Assembly: GCA_022316685.1 (NCBI GenBank)
Contig: JAKJHU010001536.1
Coordinates: 1-64,000 of the forward strand
Direction: 5' to 3'
Length of the DNA: 64,000 bases
Source of the DNA: Progne subis subis
Taxonomy: Eukaryota > Chordata > Aves > Passeriformes > Hirundinidae
Shown: one piece after another, positions 1 through 10,800 of the stretch
Numbering within the stretch: position 1 is the first letter of the stretch
How the letters are laid out: each line of letters begins with the position of its first letter
Position numbers and translations under genes: made by a program
Notes under the pieces: generated by a model
What the model saw: only the letters and a program-made list of their open reading frames with translations
Told to the model about the DNA's origin: nothing
The model's database searches: none

Positions 1-294
1 TCTTTATGGCATAATAGGTCACCTTTTGGTGCAAAAATTTTAATACTTTTCCCCATTGGACCCTTCCCTCAAACCCTGCCTTAGTTCTACCCTAACTCCT
101 GCCCTTACCAAGTTGTATAAGTTCCTGTGCCTGAGCCCACCCCTTGCTTTTTAGCCCCTTGTGCCTGCTTGCTCCAGTTGCTCTATGTACCAGTGTACGC
201 TTTCTTGTTAGTTGCTTTTGGATTATTAAAGTTCTTTTTGGAGCAACCAGAGTGAGCTTGTCTTTCTCTCTTTAAGTCGCCATTGGGCTTGAGT
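1..294. other. Non-coding flank, possibly an old LTR tail
   Basis: No coding frame is visible. A polyadenylation-like ATTAAA near 226 followed by a T-rich stretch resembles the R/U5 end of an LTR or the end of a 3' UTR. The sequence up to 299 continues after 1778, so it is the site into which the next LTR inserted. Its own identity is not established. Confidence 0.3.
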
Positions 295-299
295 CCTGT

Positions 300-1778
300 T
301 GTCATGGGTTAGTACAGTTTAGTTTTTAGTTATAAAAGAATGTAAAATAATCCTCCAGGTCAAGACTTAGGAATTGCTTTAGAAGAGACAGAGACCTATC
401 AGAGTTAGTTAGAATATTGACATCTATTCTGACCACTGAAATTGTTAGCTGCGACTTTGGGAAGTACCATATAAAACTCCTTAATTTCCTGTAGGTGGGG
501 TCTTTTCCTTCTTCCTTTGGCTAGAGAGAGACAGGTAACATCGAGCTGGGCCTGCTGCTCCCCCTTTTTGCAGGGGGAGCTGGCCTGAGGCCTGGCTAGA
601 TTCCATCTGCTCCCAGGTGAAGGGGGACGAAAGGGAAGTTGCTGTTTTTAACAGCTACTTTCTTCAGATTTCTTTAGAAAAGGGAGAGATCTCTGCTGGG
701 CCCTTGATAAGAGCTATGGATACTATTTAGGCTGAAGCCACTCTGATTTACACCGAAAGGTGGGCTGAGAAGGCATTTATGATCCTGCCTAGTTTCTGTG
801 ATTTCAGACTGCTTGAGTGCTCCAATCTCTCATGTTTCTGTGAGTTCTTCCTCCTGCATCAGCTCAGCCTTGAAACATTTAACACCAGGAGCCACAGAAG
901 GAAAAACAAAGACTCTAAGTAAATTTAACTCTTTCTTAGCAGCATGAAGCTTCCAGAGCTCAGCCCTTCTCTGAGAGAGTAAGAAAAGACAGAGTGAACA
1001 TGAAGAACAGCAAGATGAAGTCAGTAAAGCAAGAGTAAAAAGACTATTAAGACAGAAAGTTGAAGAGTTGATTGTTCTATTCTTACTTGAGCCATGGAAA
1101 TGAACTCTATATTTAAGTCATTCCTTTAAATCATGGGAAAGATATGCATTTGGGGAGATGATTGTTTTAATTTGTGTGTAGATTTAAGCAAAAGTGTTTG
1201 TGATATCTCTGTAACTTGAAGTGAAAAATCTTTTGCTTTAGAGTTATTAATCTTTAAAAAGTGACACCCCAATATGCAAAAGTCTAAGACCCATGACCCA
1301 TAAGCAGCTTGGGAAACTGCTCCTGGGAGGGTCAAAAAGGCAAGTTTCTCCGGGCGGTTGTTTTTGTGACAGTTTAAAACCCACAAGAGAACTGTTCTAA
1401 GTTATCAGTGGGATCCATGATTCAAAAGGATACTCTTCCCCTAATGAATTGATGAAAGACTTATTATCAGATAGTGAAACTGACTGAAAATTACAAGTTT
1501 TGTCTCTTTATGTTGTTTTGTAAGAAAATGAACAGTTTGTAAAGAGAGGGAAAAGTTTTTGAAGTTTCATTCCATTTTAGTTTTTTTCCAACTTTCTGTT
1601 TTTCTATTCTTTTAGTGTAAGTTAATAAACTATTTGTTAATTTTAAAGTTAAGCCTGCTTTGTTTTTCTCCTAGTCTCTCTCTCACAAAAAGAGTAAGTA
1701 CCAAAACCAAAATTTAGTAAACGTAAAACCACTACATTGAGTAGTGTTTCTGCCTAGTTTAAAATTAAAACTATGACA
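300..1778 (+). mobile_element. Solo LTR, 1.48 kb, with 5-bp target duplication
   Basis: The element begins TGTCAT and ends ATGACA, a perfect terminal inverted repeat of the LTR type. It is flanked by the identical 5-mer CCTGT at 295-299 and 1779-1783. A TATA-like motif (cATATAAAActcc) lies near 470 and AATAAA near 1624, which gives plus polarity. No gag, pol or env coding sequence is present, so this is a solo LTR or a very short non-autonomous element. A 5-bp TSD is usual for ERVL-type elements. A related copy lies at 29268-31703. Nearly 1.5 kb is long for an avian LTR. Confidence 0.85.
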
Positions 1779-3039
1779 CCTGTAGAAGCCCAGAAGGATC
1801 CAGAAGCCAGGGTGTGGACCCCCAGGGGATTACAAAGAGCCAAGGATTCTTGACAGTAACACACTGTGAGAAAGAACAGACTGTGGCTGGAGAAGGGGCC
1901 ATGCAGATAAAGGCAGAACATTTCCAGGATCAACATCCTTGTTCTGGCTCCTGGGCACGACACAGCACAAGTGCAGGAATGAGGTTGACAAGTGGGCGTG
2001 GACTGGTGGCGGGTGAATCAACACCACCAAAGATCCCCGAAGCCTCTGATTCATTTCCAGAAAGGTTTGGCTCTGCCTTTCCCAAGTGCCCAGGACCCTC
2101 TGGGATGGCTCTGGCCTTTTCAAGGGCTTCGAGAGAGCTCTCACAGTGACACTACCCAGCCTTCTCAATGCCCCTGACACCAAAGGCCTTTTCCACATCC
2201 CGCAGTTCCAGGTCCACGCCCAGGACACAGCACAGCCCTGTCCAGGTCCTTGGAGTGATTCAGAAGGGAGGCAGCTGTGATTTCTCCCCACAGAGAAATC
2301 ACATTCTCCCCACAGAGATTTCTCCCCTCTCCAATGTCTCTCAGTGCCATCCATGGCTGTCCTGAGCATTTTCCCTGGAGCCTCCCTGCCCTGGATGTTT
2401 CTGTCCACACACACAGCACAGCCCAGCAAAGGATTCAGGTGGTTTCCCAGAGGACTTCCTCTGGAGTGTAGTGGCCTCAAGGCACTGTTTGTGCCACTGG
2501 AATTGTGCCAGCATGAGTGCTGCTGGTGATGATGTGCTCATTGGGGTTCATCTCCCCACACATACACGATGCACTGCTGAAGTCCCCTCAGGACAGATCA
2601 AACATGCACTGCAGGCCTGGACACTTGGTGTCCCTCCATGCAGGGACAAACAACCTCCTGCATGTGAGGGCAGAGGCCAGTGCTGGCAGTGGTGGCTGCA
2701 GGGCCAGGGGCTGGTGTGGGACAATTGCCCTGGGACATCATCCCAGGCTGTCCCCAGAACAAAGACACAGCCCAGGCCCTGCTCTGCTGCTCCCTCAGGT
2801 CCATGGCAGGAGCTCTGGCTGTGCCAGGACACTACTGAGTGCCCCTTTCTACACACCCCCCTCTGCCCCAGGCACTGGGGAATGCTTTGCCAGGGCATTC
2901 CTGGAGCCCTGACAGCAGCTCTGGAGGAGAGCAAAGCCTTCCTGCCCTGCCCTCAGGAGATGCCCTTTGCTGATGGAACTGCTGTGCTGGAGCCTGGCTG
3001 TGTCCCAGGAGTGCCCGTGGCCTGTCCCTGCCTGTGGGC
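1779..3039. other. Gene-free stretch, GC-rich, no recognised feature
   Basis: Several open frames overlap on both strands here, as expected by chance in GC-rich DNA. None has recognisable domains and they shadow one another. I see no RNA gene, tandem array or LTR boundary. Confidence 0.5.
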
Positions 3040-3468
3040 ACAGCAGGGACACACAACAGGACAGAGACCAAGCTGCCAGAGCGCTCCGTCCTTGCAGCCA
3101 CAGAAGGGCTGGGAAGGGGAGTGTGCAGCTGGGAAGAGCAGCTCCAAAAGGACCAAGCACTGCTGCTCTCGGGCAGGGCTGCTGTGCTGGGACTCTTCCC
3201 CTTCTCCCCTCTAACTTCATGCAGGTCTCAGATTTTGGATCCCATATAAACAAGGCACTGCAAGGTAGTTTATTTCGTTCAAATAAAGCAATAGTACAAA
3301 TCCTGGCTTGCAGACCTACTGGATCAAATTCAAGGGACAAACAGGGAATTAGATGAGGGATGAACAAAAACATTTCATTGAGCAAAACTTTTTGGCAAGA
3401 AGAACCCATAGCCATCACCAAAGACCTGAGAAGGCAGACTGGGCCAGTCATGAGTTCCATTCTGAAAA
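3040..3468 (-). repeat. Olfactory-receptor 3' flank, present in three copies
   Basis: The block containing 'cagaagggctgggaaggggagtg' neighbours is repeated next to the receptor fragments at about 22090-22505 and, inverted, at 44100-44470. It lies immediately downstream of the receptor coding sequence in each case. The receptor fragments therefore were duplicated with their 3' flank. It contains no gene of its own. Confidence 0.65.
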
Positions 3469-4423
3469 CTATGCAGCAGAAAACAAACGCCTTTTTACTT
3501 CTGAAAAGTATCCAGTCATCATTTTCCTCAGGACATCCCTGAGCTCCTGGTTCCTCAGGCTGTAGATGAGGGGGTTCAGGGTTGGAGGCACCACCGAGTA
3601 CAGAACTGACAGGGCCACATCCAGGGATGGGGAGGAGATGGAGAGGGGCTTCAGGTAGGCAAACACAGCAGTGCTGAGGAACAGGGAGAGCACAGCCAGG
3701 TGAGGGAGGCAGGTGGAAAAGGCTTTGTGCCGTCCCTGCTCAGAGGGGATCCTCAGCACAGCCCTGAAGATCTGCACATAGGAGAAAACAATGAACACAA
3801 AACAACCAAATAACAGGAAAGCACAAACTATGAGAAGCCCAAGTTCCCTGAGGTGGGATTTGGGGCAGGAGAGCTTGAGGATCTGTGGCACTTCGCAGAA
3901 GAACTGGCCCAGGGCATTGCCATGGCACAGGGGCAGGGAAAATGTATTGGCTGTGTGCAGCAGTGAATGAGAAAGGCACTGGCCCAGGCAGCTGCTGCCA
4001 TGTGGGCACAAGCTCTGCTCCCAGGAGGGTCCCGTAGTGCAGGGGTTTGCAGATGGACACGTAGCGGTCATAGCACATGATGGTCAGGAGGGAAAGCTGT
4101 GATCCAGAGAAAAAAAAAATCAGAAAGACCTGTGCAGCACATCCTGCGTAGGAGATGTTCCTGGTGTCCCAGAGGGAATTGTGCATGGCTTTGGGGACAG
4201 TGGTGCAGATGGAGCCCAGGTCGGTGAGGGCCAGGTTGAGCAGGAAGAAGAACATGGGCGTGTGCAGGAGGTGGCCGCAGGCTACGGCGCTGATGATGAG
4301 GCCGTTGGCCAGCAGGGCAGCCAGGGAGATGCCCAGGAAGAGGCAGAAGTGCAGGAGCTGCAGCGGCCGCGTGTCTGCGAATGGCAGCAGGAGGAAGTGG
4401 CTGATGGAGCTGCTGTTGGACAT
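3469..4423 (-). pseudogene. Olfactory receptor, OR14-like, frameshifted
   Basis: A class II odorant receptor of the OR14-like group that is expanded in birds as the gamma-c clade; it would be a seven-helix G-protein-coupled receptor in the olfactory cilia. The N-terminal half reads from ATG at 4423 (MSNSSSISHF), with the N-glycosylation site NSS, the TM1 Asn of ALLANG, LHTPMFFFLLNLALTDL of TM2, the TM3 Cys and MCYDRYVSICKPLHYG. The C-terminal half, in another frame from about 3970, shows SYVQIFRAVLRIPSEQGRHKAFSTC in two parts and the TM7 motif LNPLIYSLRNQEL. The break comprises two single-base losses, near 4018 and near 3968. Apart from these the length (about 315 codons) is normal. It is a recent pseudogene, or sequence error at two homopolymer-poor sites would have to be invoked. 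Confidence 0.9.
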
Positions 4424-4439
4424 TTGCTCCTGATGGACA

Positions 4440-4452
4440 TGGTGATCTGTAA
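4440..4452 (-). promoter_or_regulatory. Splice acceptor and out-of-frame upstream ATG of the receptor
   Basis: Read on the minus strand, TTCTTTTGTTACAG ends at 4447 and is a good splice acceptor, so a non-coding 5' exon upstream is likely, as is usual for olfactory receptors. Six bases later an ATG at 4440 opens a 52-codon frame that overlaps and is out of frame with the receptor start at 4423. Confidence 0.55.
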
Positions 4453-4459
4453 CAAAAGA

Positions 4460-5756
4460 ATCATGGAATAGTTGGTTTGGAGAAGAATTTCGATATCCCA
4501 GTACAGCTTGGTGGCACTTTCCCCCCACTGCCTGCCCAGGGCTCTGCTGCCTGGAACTGTCCCTGCCTGCAGCTGCTTCCCTGTGCCCAGGGCTGGGCCC
4601 TGCCAGTGCTGCCAGAGCCCAGCCCAGCCCTGGGGGCTCAGCTCTGCCCTGCAGAGCCCTCCCAGCTCAGGCACTGTCCAGGGGCAGCTCTAGCTCTGCA
4701 GGCTCTGATGGCAACTCAGAGCAACCCTGAGGAGGCTGGAAAAGTGACACTGGTGCTGCCTGCAAGGGACCCTCTGCTGATTTCTGTCACTGCCTGGTTT
4801 ATTAAGGTCTGAGAGAAATTTGTTTGATTTTTCTCAACTTGAATTGAGAGATGAATATCTATGTGCAATTTCCCATCCAGGCAACCCAGAGCAGTAGATT
4901 AATAGAACAGGATAATTCCCTTTTATGCCCTGCTTTGCTGTGCTCCCTGTATAATCTTCTTGGAAATGTTCTGCAGTTTAATGTCATGCTGGGAGCAGTC
5001 AGCACACAAGGAAAACAGTTCCACTCCTTACCAGCTGTCTCCTTCCACCCAGATCTTGTCCCAGTGCTGTGAGCAGCTCCCAGGGCTGGCTGAGAGCTGT
5101 CCCTGGCAGGCAGCAGAGTCCCTGGCCCAGCACAGTGCCCTGGGCTGCAGGACCCTGCTCTGCAGGACAGCCCTGGGCACCCCTGGCTGCTCTGCACAAG
5201 AGATAATCAGAGAATGTACTCACAGAGTCTGTAGGCATTGGGATGTTCAGCTTTAGGAGATCTGCAGGAGCTGCAGCTGCCTTGTCCTGCAGCCAGAGGC
5301 TGTGTCAAGGGCTGGGAGTGATTCTCCCGCAGTCACTTCTCAGCTCCTTCCCGCCCTGAGTGATTGCAGCTCTCTGTGCCTGTGTGCTGTGCCCGGGGTG
5401 GCTGCAGGCAGTGCCCCAGCCCTGCTGGGCTGGGAGAAGAGTTGCTCATCAAGAGAGATGTGTTTTTGAAGCTCTACTTGGTTGCCAGGAGCTGCCTCTG
5501 TGCCAGGAGCCCGGCCCAGCTCAGCAGCACAGACACAGCACAAGGACTTTAATGACCCTCTCGGGCTTTGTGCTGAGGCCCTGAACATCAGTCCCTGAGA
5601 GGGAGCTGAAGAAACCTCTCAAGAATTCCAATTAAACCAATCTCCAAAGTTTCTTGAAGTTTTAATGGGTCCCACTGAGGGACAGGACAGAGAAAGTGTC
5701 CCCAGGCCCCAGGCAGAGCAGAGAACTGGAGGCAGTGATGACAGGTGGGGACAAAG
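4460..5756. other. Receptor upstream region, no gene seen
   Basis: This is the 5' flank of the receptor. It is rich in CAG/CTG-type words and has overlapping random frames on both strands. It may hold the receptor's non-coding first exon and promoter, but I cannot place either one. Confidence 0.4.
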
Positions 5757-6983
5757 AGAAGCCAAGTCCTGGTGTCCTGGGCACAGCAGCCTCTGTGCCA
5801 CCAAGGGCTGTGAGGAGACACCTTGTCCTGAGGCCCTGGGGCCTCCTGGCACAGCCCCAGCAAGGCTGGGCACTGTCAGCCCCTTGTGCTGCCCTCAGCA
5901 TCCCCCTCACATGCCAGTGGCCTCATGGATGTGCTGGAAGGAGTCCCTGGGGAGCCTTGGTCAGCAATGGCCCTGGGGGGCTCCTGAATGCTCCTAGGTA
6001 CTGCAGGTTCTTCAAAGGACTTTGGGTTTTGCTTTTGCCTGGGACACTCTGAGAGGTTTGTGCAATCATGGCCTCCAATTATCTGCTTTAATTAGTCCCT
6101 TGAGAGGCTTTGTCAGTAACAACACTCAGTGGCTCCTTAATGCTTCAAGGTGCTTCAGTTAAGGTACTTGATGTTTCTCTTTAAAAACTGCCTCTGTGAG
6201 AGGTTTCTGCATTCATGGCCCCAATTATCTGCTTTAACAAGTCCCTTGGGATTCTTAGTCAGTATAAAGACTCAGTGGAGCTCATTAATACTTCAGGATA
6301 CTCAAGGTTTATTAAGGAACTTCTTTTTGACACTGAATCTGAGAGGTTTCTTAAATCACAGCCTCTAAGTTTCTGCTTTAATGAATCCCTTGAGATTCTT
6401 AGCCTGTAACAACACTCACTGGGCTCATTAATGCTTCAAGGTACCCAGAGGTAATTTAAGTACTTCTTTGTGCCACTGTGTCTCTTAGAGGTTTGTGCAA
6501 TCATGGCCTCCAATTATCTGCTCTAATGAGTCCCTTGAGAGCTTTGCATTGACACTCAGTGGGGCTCTTAATGCTTTGAGATACTCAAGGTGTTTAAGGT
6601 ACTTTGGAATTTCCTTCCACACTGAGTCTCTGAGAGGTTTTTGTGCAATCCTGGCCTCCAGTTCTCTCTGTCATGGAGTCCATGAGGAGCCTGTGTTGGG
6701 GATGGACCTCAGTGGGACACATTGAGGCATCAAGACTCTGGGTTTTTCTTCTTTCACTCCTGGAAATGTGCAATCTCCTCTCAGGCCCTGAGGTTCCAGG
6801 ACTCAACACCAAATGCACCACAGGGCTCATTAGGATCAAGCAAGTCCTCAAAAACCATGGTTGTGACTTGATTTCCCTCTGATCTGGTGCAGTTCATTAG
6901 GAAGTATTTTTTCCTAGAGTCAGGGTGAAATATTTCAGAGAGCTTCTAAGAAATCCACATTCCTATTTTCATAGGTGAATTTT
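5757..6983 (+). repeat. Duplicated segment, direct copy at 44952-45765
   Basis: From 'agaagccaagtcctggtgtc' to 'aatttttctc' this stretch matches 44952-45765 in the same orientation, very closely in unique parts. The size difference comes mainly from the internal ~145-bp array, which has five units here and two there. No coding function is visible. Confidence 0.85.
6010..6770 (+). repeat. ~145-bp tandem array, five degenerate units
   Basis: The phrase gagaggttt(g)tgcaatcatggcc recurs at about 6051, 6198, 6341, 6486 and 6632, giving periods of 142-147 bp. Each unit continues through 'attatctgctttaa', 'cactcagtgg' and 'ttaatgctt', with increasing decay. The copy at 45.2-45.5 kb retains only two such units. 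No open frame runs through the array. Confidence 0.8.
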
Positions 6984-7639
6984 TCTCTTTAGAGCAGAGG
7001 TGATTGCAGCAGTCAGTGACTGATACTGATCCAGAGTCTCTCCTAAGGAGGTCTGGCCTGGTCAGAGGAGCTGTGCCTTGAGGTCTGACCCAGTGTGGAC
7101 AACCCTGCTCCACATTCCCCAACCCCATCCTGTTTCCCCTCACTCACCTGGGACCTGCTTTGCTCAGGGAAAAGAGGGGCTTCGATCCTTTTTTAGCAAT
7201 CTAAAACTCCTAAGTTTCAGGCAATCTCCTCAAGTGTGTGCCAAGCCCAAGGTGCCACATGGGGGTTCCCCTTCCCCAAGGCAGAACCATGCAAGGAATG
7301 TTCTAGACACAAGGAAGTTCTAAATAAATACAAATCCAGAGTTGGCTGAAGGCAGAATTAGACCAGCTGAAGGACAGACAAGCTTTGAACTCCTTGCAGC
7401 TCAAAGCTCCAGGTGGGTTGTTGGGAGGTGTGTGAGTGAGCCAAGAGTGAGGGGAAGGGAAATGCAGAGAGCCCTGGAAGTGCTTGTGTGCAGACAGGCT
7501 GTGGGGAAGGGCCCTGCAGCCCTGCCCTGGGCCAGGAGTGAGGGTGGATCATCATCCCAACCTGCCCTGGGCCATTGCAAGGGGCTGTGGCCATGGACAC
7601 TGCACTGCCCACTGCTGGCTTTGGATCCCTCATCCCTTC
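6984..7639. other. Gene-free stretch, nothing recognised
   Basis: No ORF with family features, no tandem repeat and no LTR boundary is visible. Confidence 0.4.
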
Positions 7640-7834
7640 AAGGTTCCTTGGAAAGCGCCCAAGGACCCATTTCTGCAGCCAGGTTCCGTGGCCAGGGGGG
7701 ATGTGGGGGCTGCAGGTGGTCAATGCCCCATCCCTGGAAACATTCAAGTCCAGCTGGGACAGGGCTCTGAACAACCTGATGTGGTGAAAGATGTCCCTGC
7801 TCATGCCAGGCCTGGACAAGAGGCCTGAGTGAGG
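7640..7834 (+). mobile_element. CR1 LINE 3' tail fragment
   Basis: The segment holding 'ggtcaatgccccatccctgg', 'aacattcaag' and 'ctctgaacaacctgatgtgg' is the typical 3' end of CR1 open reading frame 2 and its short 3' UTR. The fragment is 5'-truncated, as most CR1 insertions are. Confidence 0.6.
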
Positions 7835-8260
7835 CCTGAACAGCAGGCCCTGAGCCAAAGGTGACCTCTGCATCAACCTTCCAACCAAAGGTTATCTTTG
7901 TATCTGCTCATTAGTGAAATATGCATGGTCATTAGCACTGTGACAGATGTATCCACTCATTAGTGAACAGGTATTGACCTTTCTGTGTTTAGAAGGACAA
8001 GGCCATGAAATCTGACATCTGGCCTTGTTTGGGGCTAGGATCAAAGTCACTCCTTGTTCCTCCTTGGGCCCTGGCCAGGCTTTGGGAGGGACCCAAGAGG
8101 AGGAGGAAACCAGCTGTTCCTGCCCTAGAAGTGCTGTCAGTTTGTTTATTCAGCACTATCAGAGCTGGGCCCTCTCCCAGCCAGGTTGGAGCCTCACCTG
8201 TGGCTGGAGGCACCTGCAGCAATTCCCAGTGTCCAGGAGTGGCTCTCCAGTCCTTGGCTG
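7835..8260 (+). repeat. Direct repeat, copy 1 (copy 2 at 9586-10001)
   Basis: From 'gcctgaacagcaggccctga' to the ggctg near 8260 the sequence is repeated at 9586-10001 with moderate divergence. Copy 2 is interrupted at its right end by an LTR-like element. No coding frame is shared between the two copies. Confidence 0.75.
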
Positions 8261-9585
8261 GGACAGCTTCCCCCAGCTGCTGTGTGCATGTGGGTGATGG
8301 GAAAGTCTGGGGGAACTGGTGATGGATCTTTCTCAATCCCTGCAGGCAATCTTTGGTAGTGATGGTTGGGTGCATTGCTGAGCTGCTCCTTTTGTGCTCC
8401 TTTGCTGCTTTGAGCTGTAGTAAATGACACTGATTCCTTCAGGTGGTGTTGGTGTCTTTGGTGCTTTGGCGCTAAAATGCATCCAAAAATTGCATATGGA
8501 AAAAGGAAAAGAACCTGTGGGTTTGGGAAGATGAGGATGGATTTTGGTCACAGAATGCTGGAAACAGCACCAACAGAAGGAACAGAACCACTGTCAAACT
8601 CCTCTGGCCCAAAGGCACTGGGGACACAACAGCAGCACAGTGAGGAGCCCTGGATCCATCATCAACCCACAGTGGGAAATAGGAAATCAGACCTTTGGTA
8701 CTGGGAATGGGAGCTGCTGGTGTGTGGAGACTGCCCATAAACAGATTCCTAAATGATGGTTTGGGTCCTGTTTCCAGGCAATAATGATGCCTCTCTTGAG
8801 GGTACTTCAGCAACATCCACAAAGAAGAGCTGGGGCAAGAGAACATTTTCTCCCCAGAGAGTGCCTTTGCTCTCAGAAAACCAAAGATTCTGGTTCACCC
8901 TGTGCCCCATGTGCGCTGCCTTGTCTGTGGAGTTTACATTAACGAACTAAATCCATTAATAGATGAAGTAAAAAGAGATGCTATTAAAATACCCAATAGC
9001 ACATCCACTGAGCTCCAACAAACACAAATGGGGCTCTACAGAACTGCATGGCCTTGGATTATCTGCTTGCCCTCTAGAGAGGAGCTTGTGCTATTCTAGG
9101 AAGGAATGTTGCAGGAATCACTGTTGGGTTTGAAGTCCAACAATCAGGAATCACCTCAACAGAAAGAGCAGGAGAAGAGAGGCAGAAAGAAGAAAATTCT
9201 TCATGGTGGGATTGGCTTCCAAATTGGAGGCTGCTGCAAAATGCAGTCGGGGCAGTCACTGTAATCATTGCAGTGTGATAACTTGGTGTGTTACGATTCC
9301 ATGTTAGATTTTTAACACTTCGTTCTGGGAAATGGAGTATTGAGACTTGTCTAAAAAGAGACAGTCTCAAGAAAACAGGGATATTTGATAAAGAACAGAG
9401 AACAGCAACTAATTAGGCATGTTTTGAAAGGAATGCAAATTATAGCTCTGAGTAATGAACGTGGAGAGCATGTAATTGAAGAAGAGATGTTAGGCATAAT
9501 ACCTAAATCTAAACTCTGTTATCAAAAGAATTGTTATGAAGGTTGTAGTTCATCTGTAGGTCAAAGCACTGACTGAAGTACTGAG
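8261..9585. other. Gene-free stretch, nothing recognised
   Basis: Only short chance frames are present. A 63-codon frame at 9385-9576 has no family resemblance that I recognise and there is no splice context to support it. Confidence 0.4.
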
Positions 9586-10001
9586 ACCTGAACAACAGGC
9601 CCTGAGCCAAAGCTGACCTCTAGATGAACCTTCCAACCAAATGGTTTATTCCCATCTGCTCATTAACAAAGCATTATTAGCAATATGATCTCTGTATGTG
9701 TTCATTGGTGAAACATGGATTTATCTTTCTATATTGGGAAACCAGACCCAATCTGGCTTTGTCTGGGGCTGTAGGATCTAAGCCAACTCCCTTGGTTCCT
9801 CCTTGAGCCCTGGCCAGGCTTTGGGAGAAACCAACCAGGAGAATGAAACCAGATGTTCCCACACTAGGAGTGATGTCAGCTTCTTTGTTTAACAGTGTAA
9901 AAGCTGGGCCCTCTCCCAGCGAGGCTGGAGCCTCCTTGTCTGCAAAGGTGGGTGCACCTGCAGGAATTCCCAGTGTCGGGAGTGGTTCTCCTGTGCTTGG
10001 C
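9586..10001 (+). repeat. Direct repeat, copy 2
   Basis: Partner of 7835-8260. The homology stops at 'gtgcttggc', where an element starting TGTGAAAGGG begins. Confidence 0.75.
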
Positions 10002-10556
10002 TGTGAAAGGGTTAAAAGAACTGTGCCTGGGCATCCTTGGGCAAGAATAAGATACCTGGAAGCTAGCAAATGTTCACCACAAGCTTAAGACACAGGATGA
10101 AACTTGTCAAGAAATAGGGAACAAAATTTGCAGAAATGAAGGACAGAGCTTGCTAAAACCAGTGAGGAAGTCACTGAAATGGCAAACTGGAGACTGTGCA
10201 TGCCTAGAGGAGAAAGATGAAAAGGGCACAGTGATGGAGATGTCCAGCCTTCATCAGGGGACCACCGAGGAGGACGCGGAGCCTTCCTCAGTGCCACCAC
10301 CAGGATGTTGAACCTGCGCCTCACCTATGCTAATGATAGTAATGAGTTCTAAGAAATAGTTTACATAACCCCACCTTTTCTAAGGAGAACTATGACTATG
10401 CATAAAGTGTAACCATATATTGTCATCTGCTGTGTGCCTTGTGTGTGCTGTTGGGAGGAGATATCCCTGCACACCCGGTGTGCTGAATAAAGCAAATCCC
10501 CGCTTCTTGGACTTTGTCTCAGAAGTGTCTCTTGGCCCAGTTTGGGACGATTCACT
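10002..10556 (+). mobile_element. Probable LTR remnant
   Basis: The segment starts TGTGAAAGG at the exact point where the flanking direct repeat breaks off. It contains AATAAA near 10486, followed by a short R/U5-like region, and ends near TTCACT. The near-match TGTGAA...TTCAC suggests LTR ends. I could not find a target-site duplication, so the right boundary is uncertain. Confidence 0.55.
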
Positions 10557-10800
10557 TCCAGGGGTTCTGTCAAGTCCCAGTGGAACCTTGGTGCCATATT
10601 GTTCCACAGCCTCACAATGCTCTCCTGGCTTCCATGGGCTCCCTCTGTGACTCACTGCAGCCTTGGTTCCATCAGGGTCTCTTGGGTTCCATGGTGCACA
10701 AGCCTTTGTCACATCTGAGCCTTGCTTCCAGGAGTTCCATCGACTGACAGTGGCCGTCTGCATTCCATGAGGCCCAGCTAGATCACAGCAGAGCCTTGCT
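10557..10800 (-). repeat. Degenerate short-period minisatellite
   Basis: Repeated words such as 'ccttggttcca', 'ttccatgggctc' and 'cacagcctcacaatg' recur every ~37-45 bp. It is the reverse orientation of the array at 37473-37918, and related runs sit beside the receptor fragments at 22770-22910 and 43570-43800. Confidence 0.55.

Noticed and set aside
6010..6770. CRISPR-like regularly spaced repeats
   Set aside because: Units are ~145 bp, continuous and degenerate, without short identical repeats and unique spacers, and the genome is eukaryotic.
10002..10556. Complete solo LTR with target duplication
   Set aside because: The start is clear but I could not find a duplication. CTTGGC near 10531 resembles the left flank but the sequence before it does not end in CA, so it is listed only as a probable LTR remnant.
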